Shown here one piece after another: positions 35,640 to 46,740 of a stretch of 64,000 nucleotides of DNA. The stretch is taken from NCBI GenBank assembly GCA_038030265.1, contig CM075941.1:14260001-14324000 (forward strand), given 5' to 3'. Below the pieces are notes generated by a model. That model had not been told where the DNA came from and made no database searches. It saw nothing but the letters and a program-made list of their open reading frames with translations. The position numbers and the translations under genes were made by a program. Every line of letters starts with the position of its first letter. The first letter of the stretch is position 1. This DNA is from Corythucha ciliata (taxonomy: Eukaryota; Arthropoda; Insecta; Hemiptera; Tingidae).

Positions 35640-36600
35640 GTGTGCTGCGCAGCGTTTAATTATCCCTTTTCCTCAACATCAGACACGAATTTGCCTCAAG
35701 AAACCGTGAATAGACGTTTTCTCAACTTTAGCTGTAAATTAGCGCCACGTTCCTACCTATTAGTTGTTTTTTAAATGAAATTAGCGATTTTTGACATTTT
35801 TACCGCGGAAGCGTTTTTACAATTCCATCAGCATAGAAGTAACATTTTGTTTTTTGTGTTGGCAATTTTTTCTTTATTTTTTCCGTGAGTTGGCGCTTTT
35901 CCCCATCGGCCAATCAACACAGAGAAGAAGCGTATTTCACAATTTTTCCACGAATAAGTGTTTTTCTCGATTGGTAGCATCGAATGATCATTTTTTCTCA
36001 ATTTTAGTAAAAAATTAGCGAGTTTTATCAATTATTAACGAATTTGCTTTTTCCCATTTTAGCCGTTTCTCAGTTTTTAACAGTTTTAGCCGTGAACTAT
36101 AAGCAATTTTCTTCAATTTTAGTTATAAATCAGAGGGTTTTCTCAATTTTAGCCTGGAATTTCGTTCGAAAATTAGCGGTTTTTTTTTACAATTCACAAT
36201 TCGAGCCGTAAATTAGCGATTTATCTTAATTTAATAACTAAAATGGCCTTGTTTCTCAATTTAAGCCTCAAATGATTGCTGTATTGCCTCAAATTGAGAA
36301 CTGCATTTTTTCTCAATTTACAATTTCGCGGATTAAATTGCGCTGTTTTTCAATTTAAGCCTCAAATGAGTGCTTTATCGCAGTTTGAGTCGCGAATATT
36401 AGCGATTTTCCTAAACTTTCGGCCCACGCGTATACTAACCCCAAGAACAGGACATTTTAAGCACGTCTTCTCAATTTAAGACACCTACTGACTCACACAG
36501 AAACTTGAGATTAGCATATTTTCTCCATTTCAGCCGCAAAGTTGCGTCCAAAAGCCGGGAATTAGCACTTTTTTATTATTTTTTTCCCAGCAGTGAACAA
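35640..36600. repeat. Degenerate ~30-bp array, family A
   Basis: One of the clearest family A stretches: CTCAATTTTAG-type starts fall at about 35997, 36027, 36056, 36113 and 36143, so spacing stays near 30 (or a multiple) despite divergence. Intervening GAATTAGCGNTTTT blocks are conserved in position. Confidence 0.65.
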
Positions 36601-39600
36601 TGATCATGCTTTCACGCACACGGACGAGTGTGGCGTGACCTGGTCGTTATAATGGAGTTTGAATTAGCCTGTCGTCCCACGGGGTGGCGCGACTTCAAGG
36701 GGAAATAATATTATGAGGCGCCCCACCCGTCACGCGAAACTCAAGTGATGGCCTCGAATGTCAGGGCCATTATGTGACCTACAGATACCACAAATTGGTG
36801 TATTTTTATAAATGGGGGGTTTTTTTTTTTCTTCTTCTTTAAATTCCAAGGACGAAGCCTGGGCATTACCGCTTTTTCTCGATTTCAGACGCGGACTTGC
36901 GCGTAAGCTTTCTTGAAGACCGTGTGGCGAGGAGATGAAAATGCGTGATTTCAGTGTTATAGAAAATAATAGAATACCTAAATTCACGGTTTTCTGGCAA
37001 AATTGGTGGTTTTCGGAGCAATGTAGACCTTTCTGGTGTCTCGTGAGACCAGAGTGAACAGTTTTAGCCAACATGTAGGACTTTGAGCACCTCGATAACT
37101 CCCCTGACCGTTTTCCCCGTGGTTTTCGGCCCAGGGGAATGATATTCGTGGTTCGGTGGAGAAACCAGTCCATGGAGTTAATTTATTAAAGGAAACATCA
37201 ATGGTTTCCACTTCAGATCCTTTCAAATCAACATTTCTGCGCTGAAACACCCCCCTTTTTTCCACCGTTCCTGTTCTTTAATCCAAAAATCACGTTCGTA
37301 GTCACGTTTAAACATACACTCTCTCGCTCACTACTCCCTTAGATCGAATAGGGGCCCTCTCTTTCTTCAGTTTCACTGTTCATTACTGTCTAACCAGCGA
37401 GATAAGAGGGCCTCTCTCGAAAGTCTCACGCTGATTAATCGTATAAAAGACTTTTAGGATATGAGTACGTTCACTGGAGTGGTAGGAGGAGGAGGAGGAG
37501 GAGGAGGAGGAGGAGGAGAGGAGTGAGGGTAATGAAGGATGTTGTTCCCAAAGTTATTAAGAGAAACTCTCATGAGCCCTCCCGCCCTGACTCACACACA
37601 CACTTCATCGCCCGGTGTCATTTTGTCAAGAGGGGTGTGGTGTGCTATATCCAGACGTAATTCTGATAACTTTAAATTACCGCTGCGAGAACGAGCGGTT
37701 TCCAAGGATGAGGCCTCTTGAAAACTCACATAATTATACACACACACACGCCGTCAAATTAGGAAGGGTTTTGATACCGAGCCCAACCCTTATACCATTC
37801 ACCCGCTTCAAAACGGGGGTGAGAGTCTCCGTCGAGCGTTAATTTTTCAGGGCTTGATCATCGACAGGGCCTAAATTGAATGGATCGTGCAAGCGACTTA
37901 ATGAACTATGCACCCGTAAGAGATGGAGGCTTAAAAGAGAAATGACAAGAAAGGGTGGGTGGTTGGGGGGTTGCTAATTCGAAGAAAACTCCCTTCTCGG
38001 GGGTCTTAGTGGGTAAAAGGAGTTGCTAATATTATTTTCTCGATAGAAGGTTGATGGTAACGTAATATTAGCCGCCTTCAAACGACTCTCTTGCCATCTC
38101 ACCCCTTCCCACCCACCAACAACCCTCCGCCTTTATACTGAAATGCTTCAACGTTTAGACAACCTAATCTAACCCCTTAAGCGTTTTACGGTGATTGCTA
38201 AGATGACAGCCTCCAAAGAATGGGGTAGGAAAAGGGGCGGTTGATGGTGAGAAACGGAGGTTAAAGGTTTAATTTAGCGCCTCACCGTGGCTCCCCGTTT
38301 TAATTACCTTTTGAAGCCGAGTTTTCTTTTGTTTTTCCATTCAAAAAGAAAGTTGATACAATTTATTGAATTTTTTATTGCGTTATTAATTAGTCAACGC
38401 CCCCAGAAGCCCAGAACCTAAAAAAAAAAACGATGAATTTAACGAAGGGTGTAGAACCGCGATGAATACGCGCATTAACACACACAAAAAAAGTTTCTTC
38501 ATGAGCAAACTTTACAAAAGATTGATGCGCTTCCAACCCTTTCTTGTTTGAAAATCACAGGGTGTGTGTCGTGTCAACCCTTACCCCCTGCGCCATCACA
38601 GAAGGTTGACTAAAACCAACTGTGGGCATGAGAAGCACATAATTTTGTCGACGGTTATATTATTCTACTCAAAGGGGAAAAACCCGTCCACTCATAAAAG
38701 GAAAATAAAAAGGGAAGAAATTAACTTTCGGGAAATAAATCACCCCATTCTTTCAAAGTTTGCTGGAGGAGAGGTCTCGCGTGTTGACAATAACTGTCAA
38801 CCCCACCCCTCTTCCCTCAACACTGGGGCACATCGTCCTGTTAATGTAGTGCTCTCGTTCAAATAAATTGTGGATTATTTTTAAAATACAAATTAAAACT
38901 CTCTAGAGGATGAACTGTTGAAACATACAAATTGTGTTGTCACATTTCATCCTCTTTGGAGCTCGCTGGGGTATTAAAATAGTCCGCTGGCTAATAGATC
39001 AAAAGGGGTGGTAACTGAACTTAAGGATTTTTATGTTGATGGTTGGAAAGAGGAGGGGTGGGGTAGGGTAGGGTTCTGAAGATGGAAGACACACCATTCC
39101 AGAATGTCACCACGCGTGTTTGGGATTATCTCCCCTCAGCTCTGGAACGACTGAACGCAACCCACAGAAAATTTAAATAAAAATGTGAGGTTTTCCCAGG
39201 GTTTGGTCGTTCTCTCGCTTACGAGCCCCCATTTTTTCGCTCTCACTCTTTCTCTCTCTCACTCACTCTTTTTCCCTCTTCCATGCGGAAACAAAACCCC
39301 GGTGGAAACCCTCCGTTGCAAGCAACGAGGCTTCCGGTCAATATGCTACATTAACATCGTCTGAATGCCAGCCACTGTCCTCCCTTCAGTTTTGTGTTGT
39401 TCCCCGCCCCTCCTCACCAAACAACATTCGTCCTGCATTGCCAGCACCTCGTCTCCCCCTTGCCCCCGCCACCAGCGTAGTGACATTTAAACCCACGATC
39501 CCTCCCCTTTTCACAATCTCTCATTCCCCCCTTTTCCTGGAACAATCAACGCTTTAAAACGAACAGTATCGCATTCATCCAAAACGACAAAAGCGATCCA

Positions 39601-40079
39601 AGCCTGTCAATTGCAGGGAAGTCCTTGCCTCCCCCCCTCCCACAGCCATTCACTGATCCAACCGAAGGCTCTCATCATCCACCAACTCACTCGTCGGTGA
39701 AACCCCCACTGTCCGTGTCGTATAATGATCCACTCGAGCGTGTTGTTTAGCGCACTGCTAGATTCCGGTCGGTCCATCAGGGTCTCCTGTTTATCCGCAA
39801 TCTACTATACATGACCGGCAACTTTTGTTAGACCGGAAATTTCAATTAAATTTAACGTATTATTATCGTCACTTTTACACTTTAACTTTGTTTGTTTGAC
39901 ACGCGACAATTTTTTTAGGTGATACTATATACAGTTTGTAAAATTATAGGGTAAAATCATCATCATGAAACTGTGTACCTCAGAATACTCACAACACCCC
40001 CCTTCCACATGAAATAGTTCGTCAATGCGAGGAGGCCGTCAAAGCAAAAGTTGACCTCAAAGTCGTTAAAACCGAGTTT
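36601..40079. other. Unique DNA with a (GGA)n microsatellite
   Basis: A GGA trinucleotide run lies at 37484-37518 and a CACACACA stretch near 37740. Long pyrimidine-rich stretches with CCCCTCC and CACCCACC motifs occur near 38100 and 39400-39700. No open frame has recognisable domains and no RNA gene is seen. Confidence 0.4.
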
Positions 40080-40430
40080 GGCGCTTCGGAAAGTCACTAA
40101 AAATCAATTCTACGGTTTTTCCACCCAAAAATGGCCAATAATTCGCGCCATTAGCTTGACAGACTATTTGCGGGCGAAAAATCGGCTAAGCTGACTAGTT
40201 TCGCCCCAAAATAGTCAAACTAACTATTTTGAGGCTGAAAACAAAACTGGCTAAACTTATGGTTCGTGCCCCCACGAACCATAAGTGACGAACCTTGACG
40301 AACTATTCGTGCATTAAAAACTGCTAAATTGACTATATTCGTGTCCCAAGATGGCAGAACAGACAGTTCGCACTCTTAAAATGGCTAAGCTGACTATTTG
40401 AACGCTGATAATAACCAAACTAACTAACTA
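40080..40430. repeat. Degenerate array, family D, with a perfect hairpin
   Basis: GGCTAANCTGACTATTTNGNG units recur about every 35-40 bases. Inside lies a perfect 13-bp stem with a 4-base loop at 40256-40285 (CTTATGGTTCGTG, CCCC, then the inverse). It ends directly at the inverted repeat of the Penelope element. Confidence 0.55.
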
Positions 40431-40590
40431 ACCCGTCGAAGGCTTCATTTATTTATTCTCGCCCACGTTTCGCTATGATCCTAGCATCCTCAGGGCTCTA
40501 AACATTTCAAAAATTACACATAATTACCAATTTTAAATAAAAATACCAAATATGAGAAAACAACCACATGGTCCAAGACAAGTCTTACCC
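40431..40590 (-). repeat. Left inverted terminal repeat of the Penelope-like element
   Basis: The near-perfect inverse of 42194-42353: both contain GACTTGTCTTGG, CATGTGGTTGTTTTCTCATA and the CCTGAGGATGC / GCGAAACGT core. In this copy the core lies on the minus strand (40465-40494), the same direction as the reverse transcriptase. Confidence 0.9.
40465..40494 (-). ncRNA. Hammerhead-ribozyme-like core (left repeat)
   Basis: The minus strand reads CTGAGGA, a stem GCTA/TAGC around GGATCA, then GAAAC, matching the conserved CUGANGA...GAAA hammerhead core with one extra U before stem II. Penelope-like elements are known to carry such motifs in their pseudo-LTRs. The cleavage-site strand and stem III were not located with confidence, so activity is uncertain. 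Confidence 0.5.
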
Positions 40591-40648
40591 AAATAAGCAA
40601 AGAAAAGACGTAGTCACTCCACGATTTCAATTTATTTCATTCCAGATC

Positions 40649-40676
40649 GGTTTCAACCGTACAAGGTCATCTTCAG
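40649..40676 (-). ncRNA. Second hammerhead-like core, different sequence
   Basis: The minus strand reads CTGAAGATGACC, a loop, GGTTGAAACC. It has the same CTGANGA...GAAA architecture with stem II GACC/GGTT, but its sequence differs from the core in the flanking repeat. It lies between the endonuclease end and the left inverted repeat, in the place of a 3' pseudo-LTR. Two unlike cores side by side suggest two Penelope families or a nested insertion. Confidence 0.5.
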
Positions 40677-40993
40677 TGGTCCAATCGATCGACAGCAAAT
40701 TAGAAACTATGAGCTCACAATTAAATCAATAATAAATAACAAAGTAAACGATTAAATAAATAGCCTAACAACGGGTAAATTGACTAGAAATTACTATAAC
40801 AGAACCCAGAAGATTAAAACATTGTACTTACTCCAGAGGCAGCGAGAAATTCCCTTAGTCAAAATTAATACAAAAGTGATTTCTCATCACTTGTCTGAAC
40901 GAGAACTGAGCAATGATCTAAGGTTCATTGTTTTATATTTATTTGAAGGTGGGATTAAATCTACGAGTGAAGAAAACATGGAATTGGAACCCT

Positions 40994-41389
40994 TTAATCT
41001 GTCATTGAGACAAGACTCCCCCGTGCGAGGATAATCATAGGGCGCGGGAAGTTTTGGAAGGGCTGTTTATTAACAGAGAAATAAAAAATCAATTGGTCAT
41101 CCCATGCGCCTTGATGTCCTTCTTGACGTAAATGCACTGCTAACGCAGTATTGTTCGACCGTCCCGGCAGCTGAGGGCTCGGACTCCGTCGAGAATCCGA
41201 CTTGTGTCTACGGACCCTGTCCCGGAGAAGATTCTTCGTCTGGCCTATATATGCCTTTCCATATTGGCACGAAACTCGGTACACGACTTTGAACGCTTGG
41301 TCTCTTTCCAATGGAGCCTTCTGCTTCTTGAAAACGCTGTTGTTCTTAATCAGATTGTTCCGAAAGGCCAGATTGACATTGTACCGTCA
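40994..41389 (-). pseudogene. GIY-YIG endonuclease part of the Penelope-like element
   Basis: Open in the same frame as the upstream RT segment, from which it is separated by a single TGA (41387-41389). It carries VVYRVSC, AYIGQT and the following LRDRVRRHKS, where an Arg and His are expected in the family. The second Cys of the usual C-x2-C before YIG appears as Gly. In this family the domain nicks target DNA for target-primed reverse transcription. Stop codon and truncation make this copy non-autonomous. Confidence 0.85.
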
Positions 41390-42190
41390 GATAACTCGCT
41401 TTAGCGAAGCCGACTGTGAACCAGTGTAGGGAAGCGAAGCCCATCGTGCACCACCTAGGTCATCTACCGGCCTGTTGGATACCACGGGGTGATAATATCG
41501 GCAAATCGCTTTATCAATCACCTTCCGAGGATAGTCATTCCTCTGAAGGACTTCTCGAACAAACCTTCTTTTTTGGCGATGAAACTCCGGATCCGACAAA
41601 GTCAACACACGGGAGGCAAACATGTTAGCTACATTCTGTTTTAAACTCCCAGAATGGAACGAACGAAAATGAATAAGCCGACCAGAGTATGTAGGCTTCG
41701 AGTAATGCTCAAAAACAAGTCGCAATTCCGGCTCCCGACGAATGAAGACATCAAGGAAAGGCAGTCCAAGATCTTTCTCTCTTTCAACAGTGAAGATCAA
41801 ATTCCCCGCGGCATAATCGTTGAACCTTTTCAGAAGAGCATCCATTTTTGACTCATGTACAAGAAACAGGGAGTCGTCCACGTACTTGCCAGCAAAATGA
41901 ACCGAACCGAAGCACATATCCATGACCAAGTCCGCAAGCGCTGAAGACAGCGGGTGACCCATCGGAAGTCCTGGACTGTTGGCACCAAAACCCGTCATAC
42001 TTGAAATACGCATTCTCCAGGAGAAATCGAACGACGCGACGAAACGTGAAACAGTCCAAATTTGGAGCCGAACCAGCAATCTTTTCCCAATACCGCTCCA
42101 CAGCCCCAAGGGCTAGGTCATGCGGAATGGATGTATACATGGACTCCACATCCAAGGAAACTAAGACACAATCTTTTTAACATTTCGGAC
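41387..42190 (-). pseudogene. Reverse transcriptase part of the Penelope-like element
   Basis: Contains RT motifs SLDVESMYTSIP, GHPLSSALADLVM, KYVDDSLFLV (catalytic Asp pair) and LPFLDVFIRR. One frameshift lies between the LLENAYFKY segment and the LPMGHPL segment, near 42000; after that the frame is open to the TGA at 41387. Only one frameshift and one stop in about 1.2 kb mean the copy is relatively young. The fingers region upstream of SLDVES is absent, replaced by the inverted repeat. Confidence 0.88.
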
Positions 42191-42193
42191 TTT

Positions 42194-42353
42194 GGGGAAG
42201 ACTTGTCTTGGGCCATGTGGTTGTTTTCTCATATTTGGTATTGTTATTTAAAATTGGTAATTATGTGTAATTTTTGAAATGTTTAAAGCCCTGAGGATGC
42301 TAGGATCATAGCGAAACGTAGGAAGGAATAAATAAATGAAGACTTCGACGGGT
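42194..42353 (+). repeat. Right inverted terminal repeat of the Penelope-like element
   Basis: Inverse of 40431-40590, with a hammerhead-like core on the plus strand (42290-42319). In this copy the flanks AAAGCC and GGCTTT could form an extended stem I around the core. The junction with the reverse transcriptase frame at about 42190 marks the 5' truncation point. Confidence 0.9.
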
Positions 42354-43229
42354 GTTTTGGCTTTTCTTCATAACTATATCAACTGTACTCCGTCTTTCTA
42401 CAACCTTTACAATTGTTCCTCCAATGTTACCCGAACTTTGTCAGTGAATTTCACACCTAACTGGTCAGGGAAAACCGTAAAAAGTCAGGAAATTCCGTTC
42501 GATCCATTCTGTGGCAACCCTGCCACAACATTCTTGCAAAGTAATTTCTAGCGTCAGGCTTTTTCAAATACGTAACAAATTGTTCAGCTTTTGCTGCTCC
42601 AAGACCAAATTTTGTGCATCTAGCTCTCTTGGAGACCAATTCCACGACCCCCCCCCCCCAAACCCAATAAGGCAGCTTCTGCTCACCGAATACCCGCCAA
42701 CCACACTCGTAAAATGCCTCACTCAAAAAATGACCAACTTGGTGGCTCTAGCTCTCCGATTAGCCAATCTCGTGCGACTGGCTCTCTCAGAAGACTAATC
42801 ATACGGATTTGGCAATCTGAAAACCCAATTCTGTGCGTTTCGTTCACGATTCCAAAGCATTGTAGATCCCCGAAATCAAATACCTAACGCACGTCCAGCT
42901 CATTTTTTTTAAGCGACCAATTTGGCTGGTATAGAACACAGATAAATAAATTTTGCCCGTGTGGCCAGCTCAAATAAACAAATTCACGGCTCCAGACTCT
43001 CCCATGAACCGATTTTGCGCGCTTGCCCCTGTCATAACAGCAATTTTGCGCCTTTTGCTTCATGCGAAACCCGTTTTCAGGCATCTGGCACACTAATAAG
43101 ACGGTCAATTTTTATACTTCCGATCCCTGAAAACTCGCCATTTGTTGCGGATCTAAACAAATCGGCGCCCGGAGTGGAAACCACCATGAGACCCTTCAGT
43201 CCCAAAATTAACAAGAAATGAACATAATT
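42354..43229. repeat. Degenerate array, family C
   Basis: Units with TTTGTGCGNNTNGCTCTC and CCAATTTTG blocks at about 30-base spacing between about 42540 and 43130; edges diffuse. A C-run is at 42648-42658. No coding motif. Confidence 0.5.
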
Positions 43230-43695
43230 TTTACGTAGTAGCGTTAAATTGTGGTTTTTATTTAAATTTACACGAGGCTAATTGCCCCCAAAAACCGAAT
43301 TTCTCAAATTAAGCTGTAAACAACCGTTCTTGCTCAATTTTAGCCGCGACTTGACTTTTTGTTTTTTTAAATTTTAGCCGTGAATTAGCGATTTCTCCCA
43401 ATTTTATTCGCGAATTATCGTTTCCTCAATTTTAGTAGTTTGGAGTTTTTCGGAATTAACTTATTCTTAATTTTTGTCACAAATTTGCGCTTTTACCTAA
43501 TTTCAATGGAAAATTACAAGTTTTGTCCATTGTAGCCGCAAATTAACAGTTTTTTCTGTTGTGACTGCACACTACCTTAGTCAAGAAGTTGCGCTCTCTC
43601 TGAGTTTTAGTTGTAACATAGGCATTTTTCTCAATTTTATTCTGAAATTGGTATTTTCAAAATTTTATCGGCGTGTAAAAGCGCTTAGTCCTCGC
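43230..43695. repeat. Degenerate array, family A
   Basis: CTCAATTTTAGCCGNGAATTAGCGNTTT units at about 30-base spacing, diverged. It ends at the CTCTCGGGAG repeat block. Confidence 0.55.
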
Positions 43696-43735
43696 ACGAA
43701 CGCATTGATTTTTAACACTTGACGAACCCGTTAAG

Positions 43736-43960
43736 CTCGTTTACATTTGAGGGTTTTTAGCTCTCGGGAGTACTCTCGAGAGCTTAACACGCCAGCCTAA
43801 ACTGGCCAGAGAAGCTCTCGGGAGTACTCTCCAGAGCTTAGTTCTAGTCTAAACTGGCCAGAGAGTTCTCCCCCCTCCCGCCGCCTGCCCGTACCTGGAA
43901 CTCTCAGAGAGCTCAACTCTCGAGATTTACTCTCGCGTGTAAAAGCACCATTACGCCTAA
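43736..43960. repeat. Palindromic CTCTCGGGAG element with a 54-bp duplication
   Basis: Two copies of a 54-base unit (43760-43813 and 43814-43866), each with CTCTCGGGAGTACTCTC, AGAGCTTA and CTAAACTGGCCAGAGA, followed by a further AACTCTC-rich inverted part. Outer sequences CGTTTACATTTGAG and TCTCGCGTGTAAAAG are roughly inverted, suggesting a small MITE. No target duplication was confirmed. Confidence 0.55.
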
Positions 43961-45284
43961 AAGACGTGCATGGCAATTATTGATCCTGCGAAGGTCCAAT
44001 CATTTGCATGATTGAACTGATCCTTCTGATCTTTCACGTTGTCCAATCAATTACATTTTTTTGTAAGCGGCATCCATTTTTCCTCTAAAATTTAAAAACA
44101 AATTGAACCGCGACGCAATGAATCCGTTATTATGTTTACTGGTATTCCCATTATTACTCACGCGTAAATGTACAATTCATTATATCCGCGTGAAGGAACA
44201 TCCCAGCTCTGAAGTTGTTGCGCGTCTCCGCCCCCTCCCCACACTTTTGCATGCCTAAAACTCGCAAACAATTTACATTTGAACTCGTGAGAGCCCTTTA
44301 ATTACCGCACTCGCACAATCAAAAAGGAATTTTGAAAATCTCCCACACCTTTTCCTCATGAAATCCGTCGGAAGTTGACGATTGACGAAATTAAATGGTG
44401 TTGGGGGGGGGGGGATCCTCATCCACTCTTTGTTGATGGGGCTCCGGGTGGGTTTTAGTCGACGAGGGGATTTGTCTCGTTCCGTACATGAGATGACAAG
44501 CGCTCTTTAAACGCAATATACGAAAAAGGAGGGGTTAAGGATCGGTGAGAGAGGGGAGTAATACGTCTAATTGCTTTTCGTTTAATTTAACGCCGAGACG
44601 GCGTGTTTGTGGGCTGGGTGGGAGTGGGAGGAGGGGTGAGTTAAGGGTGGAAATGAGGGATTCTTTGCATTGATATTGGATGTGACGAGAAAGATGCGTA
44701 GATGGAAAAGAGGGGTCCTTTTGAGGGGGGCCCTTTTCGAAAACGAACTTTCTGGCAGTTGAAGCGTCTGATGGTGCTAGGAAGGTGAAGGGGAATCAAC
44801 CCCTTTAATCGTACCTTCCTATCCATTATTAAATCCTTTTACGGAGCTCCTAGAAGTAAAAAGCCCCCTCACTCTTACCTCTCCACCAACCAAAAACCTT
44901 GTTTCAATTGTTTTGTGTTCAAATAACTCTTTTCCTCGTCGTTTAGCCATTATATAAAGCACAAACACAACATATTAGCGCTCCCAACGGCGTGTAACTA
45001 CAAAACAAGAGGAAATTCAAAGTTGAGCATTACTTTTCATTTTATAAAAGAACCCCCCCGCCCCCCTACAAACACCACTATTCACCCTCGAAAATTCACT
45101 CGACTGTTAATTACGTAATTATCTTTTTGAAATCTCTCCTCTTCGTCAGCGTGCTCAACATGACGTAAAACGCTTCTACTGTAAACACTTTCTCTTGTTT
45201 TTCGCTCTGTCAAACCTGAATCTGTATACGTTCAATTACGTCGCTGCGCTAAAACAAAAATTGTCTTGTTTCTTTTGATTTCAG
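43961..45284. other. Unique DNA upstream of a probable terminal exon
   Basis: No domain-bearing frame. G-run at 44403-44413. The last bases (45259-45284) form a TTGTCTTGTTTCTTTTGATTTCAG-type polypyrimidine tract and acceptor. Confidence 0.4.
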
Positions 45285-46083
45285 ATCTGCCAGCGAGCCG
45301 AGCACAACTGTGAATTTGGAATGCCTGTGATAACAAGACTTTTTTTTATTTATTTATACCTAAGTTTTAAACGTTTTTTATTGTAAGTCGACGGTTTGGT
45401 CCTGCGAGTAGTTAATTAAAACCTGTCGCTATCATGCGTTTTAATGAGCTTAGATTGATATTTAAATAAAAAGTTATTTTTATGACACACTTAGCTTAAT
45501 ATTAACTTTTTTCGAACTATTTATTTAAATTCCAGTGTGCTTTTTTTTGTTTTTGTATAACTAATTCCATCCTAAAAACAAAAAAAAAACCTTTTTCTAC
45601 GTCAATACGCATTAAAGGCTCTTTTTAATGGAAAAAACCTAATAATTTTTTACGAAAAAATAGCGTATTTTTATTAAATTTTCAATTTAAAATCCTGAAA
45701 AAAATTATTGAAGTTAAAAATTAAGCTTTTTAAACGAATAAAATTTAGTGTTTATGACGCTCTTTCCCCTCCCTGCCACCACATTTTCTACATTATTGCT
45801 TAAAATACGCCAGATTTGCTAATTTTCTTTGCTTATTGCGAGCGAGAGACTGGGAGACAAAGTGACGGTGTGTGTGCACTTGAGAGAGAGAGAGAGAGAG
45901 AAAAAACTTAACAGAAGCAGGGCCATTCATTTTTTTTATATACCTCTAGTCAGTTAATTTATTTATTGCTTGTAAATACCGAGAATATTTTGTAAATAAT
46001 GTACAAATCGATGAAGAAATCAGGGAAATATTGTCGGATGTCCTCACAAAAAAATTAAAAATTAATGAGTACGAAAAAATAAA
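45285..46083 (+). other. Probable 3'UTR terminal exon
   Basis: Starts after a consensus acceptor ending at 45284. The first about 65 bases have balanced composition with early stops in all three frames; the remainder is AT-rich. AATAAA signals lie at 45465-45470, 45737-45742 and 46078-46083. Two UGUAAAUA sites (45971-45978 and 45991-45998) match the Pumilio element. A (GA)n run is at 45882-45900. All this fits a 3'UTR. The Toll donor at 13402 is a candidate partner (intron about 31.9 kb), but another gene cannot be excluded. Confidence 0.5.
45971..45998 (+). promoter_or_regulatory. Paired Pumilio-type motifs
   Basis: TGTAAATA occurs at 45971 and 45991, 20 bases apart, inside the AT-rich presumed 3'UTR. 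PUF-family proteins bind UGUANAUA in mRNA 3'UTRs to repress translation or promote decay. In AT-rich DNA the motif can arise by chance, so this rests on the context. Confidence 0.45.
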
Positions 46084-46139
46084 AATTGTCATTTCAAAAA
46101 AGCATTAAATTAATCTCAGCGTCAAGTACCAACGCGCTG

Positions 46140-46740
46140 TCCCATCGGGTGGTGAACGAAACGGCTTACGAAACGCGCGGATTTTCCTTCTTGAAAGAAC
46201 AAAGTTCGTGGATTTGCGTTCTACAAAAAATAAACTTTTACGGGGTCAACTTCAACGGGTCTATAGGGACGCGACACTGCAGTTTTTCGGGGAGCTAATT
46301 TCGCGAAATTGGTATAGCGTAAGAAAGCCGAATTTTCGAGATTGATTTTCTGGAGTGCTGAAGGCGTGAAACCAGTCTTTTGAGAGAGCCAACTCGACCA
46401 AATTGGTTGTGAATTTCTGGTTGAGAGAGCCATATTTCCACGAATTTGGGCTTTTAAAAGACTCCTACGATCACGTTAAATTAGCATTGCTTTAGTCGAG
46501 GTATACTGGACGACCGCCTCCAGTAGGTCCAAGCTCCGTCGACCGTCGAGGGTGTAGAATTGGCGAAGATTTTCTCGCGTCTTCATTGTCAATGACCTTG
46601 GGCTGTTTCGTCGTCGGAAGAAATACCGCCGAATCATGGGCGTAGCCAGAGAAAGGCATGGGTGAGAAGTTGTCCTCCCCTAGACTTAAAAGCCAAGTCA
46701 CAATGCGGCTGCAGGTGGTTTCATATACATCTGGCTCTCT
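46140..46740. other. Family C remnant, then unique DNA
   Basis: About 46180-46450 contains family C-like AATTTCGNGNNTT units. About 46490-46720 is GC-richer unique sequence with no recognisable protein. Confidence 0.4.

Larger units (their letters stand above)
40431..42353 (-). mobile_element. Penelope-like retroelement (RT plus GIY-YIG), 5'-truncated
   Basis: Minus-strand reverse transcriptase, from the LDVESMYTSIP motif (about 42160) through LPMGHPLSSALADL and YVDD (41873-41884) to LPFLDV, followed in the same frame by a GIY-YIG endonuclease with the AYIGQT motif near 41240. RT plus GIY-YIG defines Penelope-like elements. The frame enters the right-hand repeat near 42190, so the N-terminal RT part is missing. 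The element is flanked by inverted 160-bp repeats (40431-40590 and 42194-42353), as in the pseudo-LTR architecture of this group. Confidence 0.92.
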
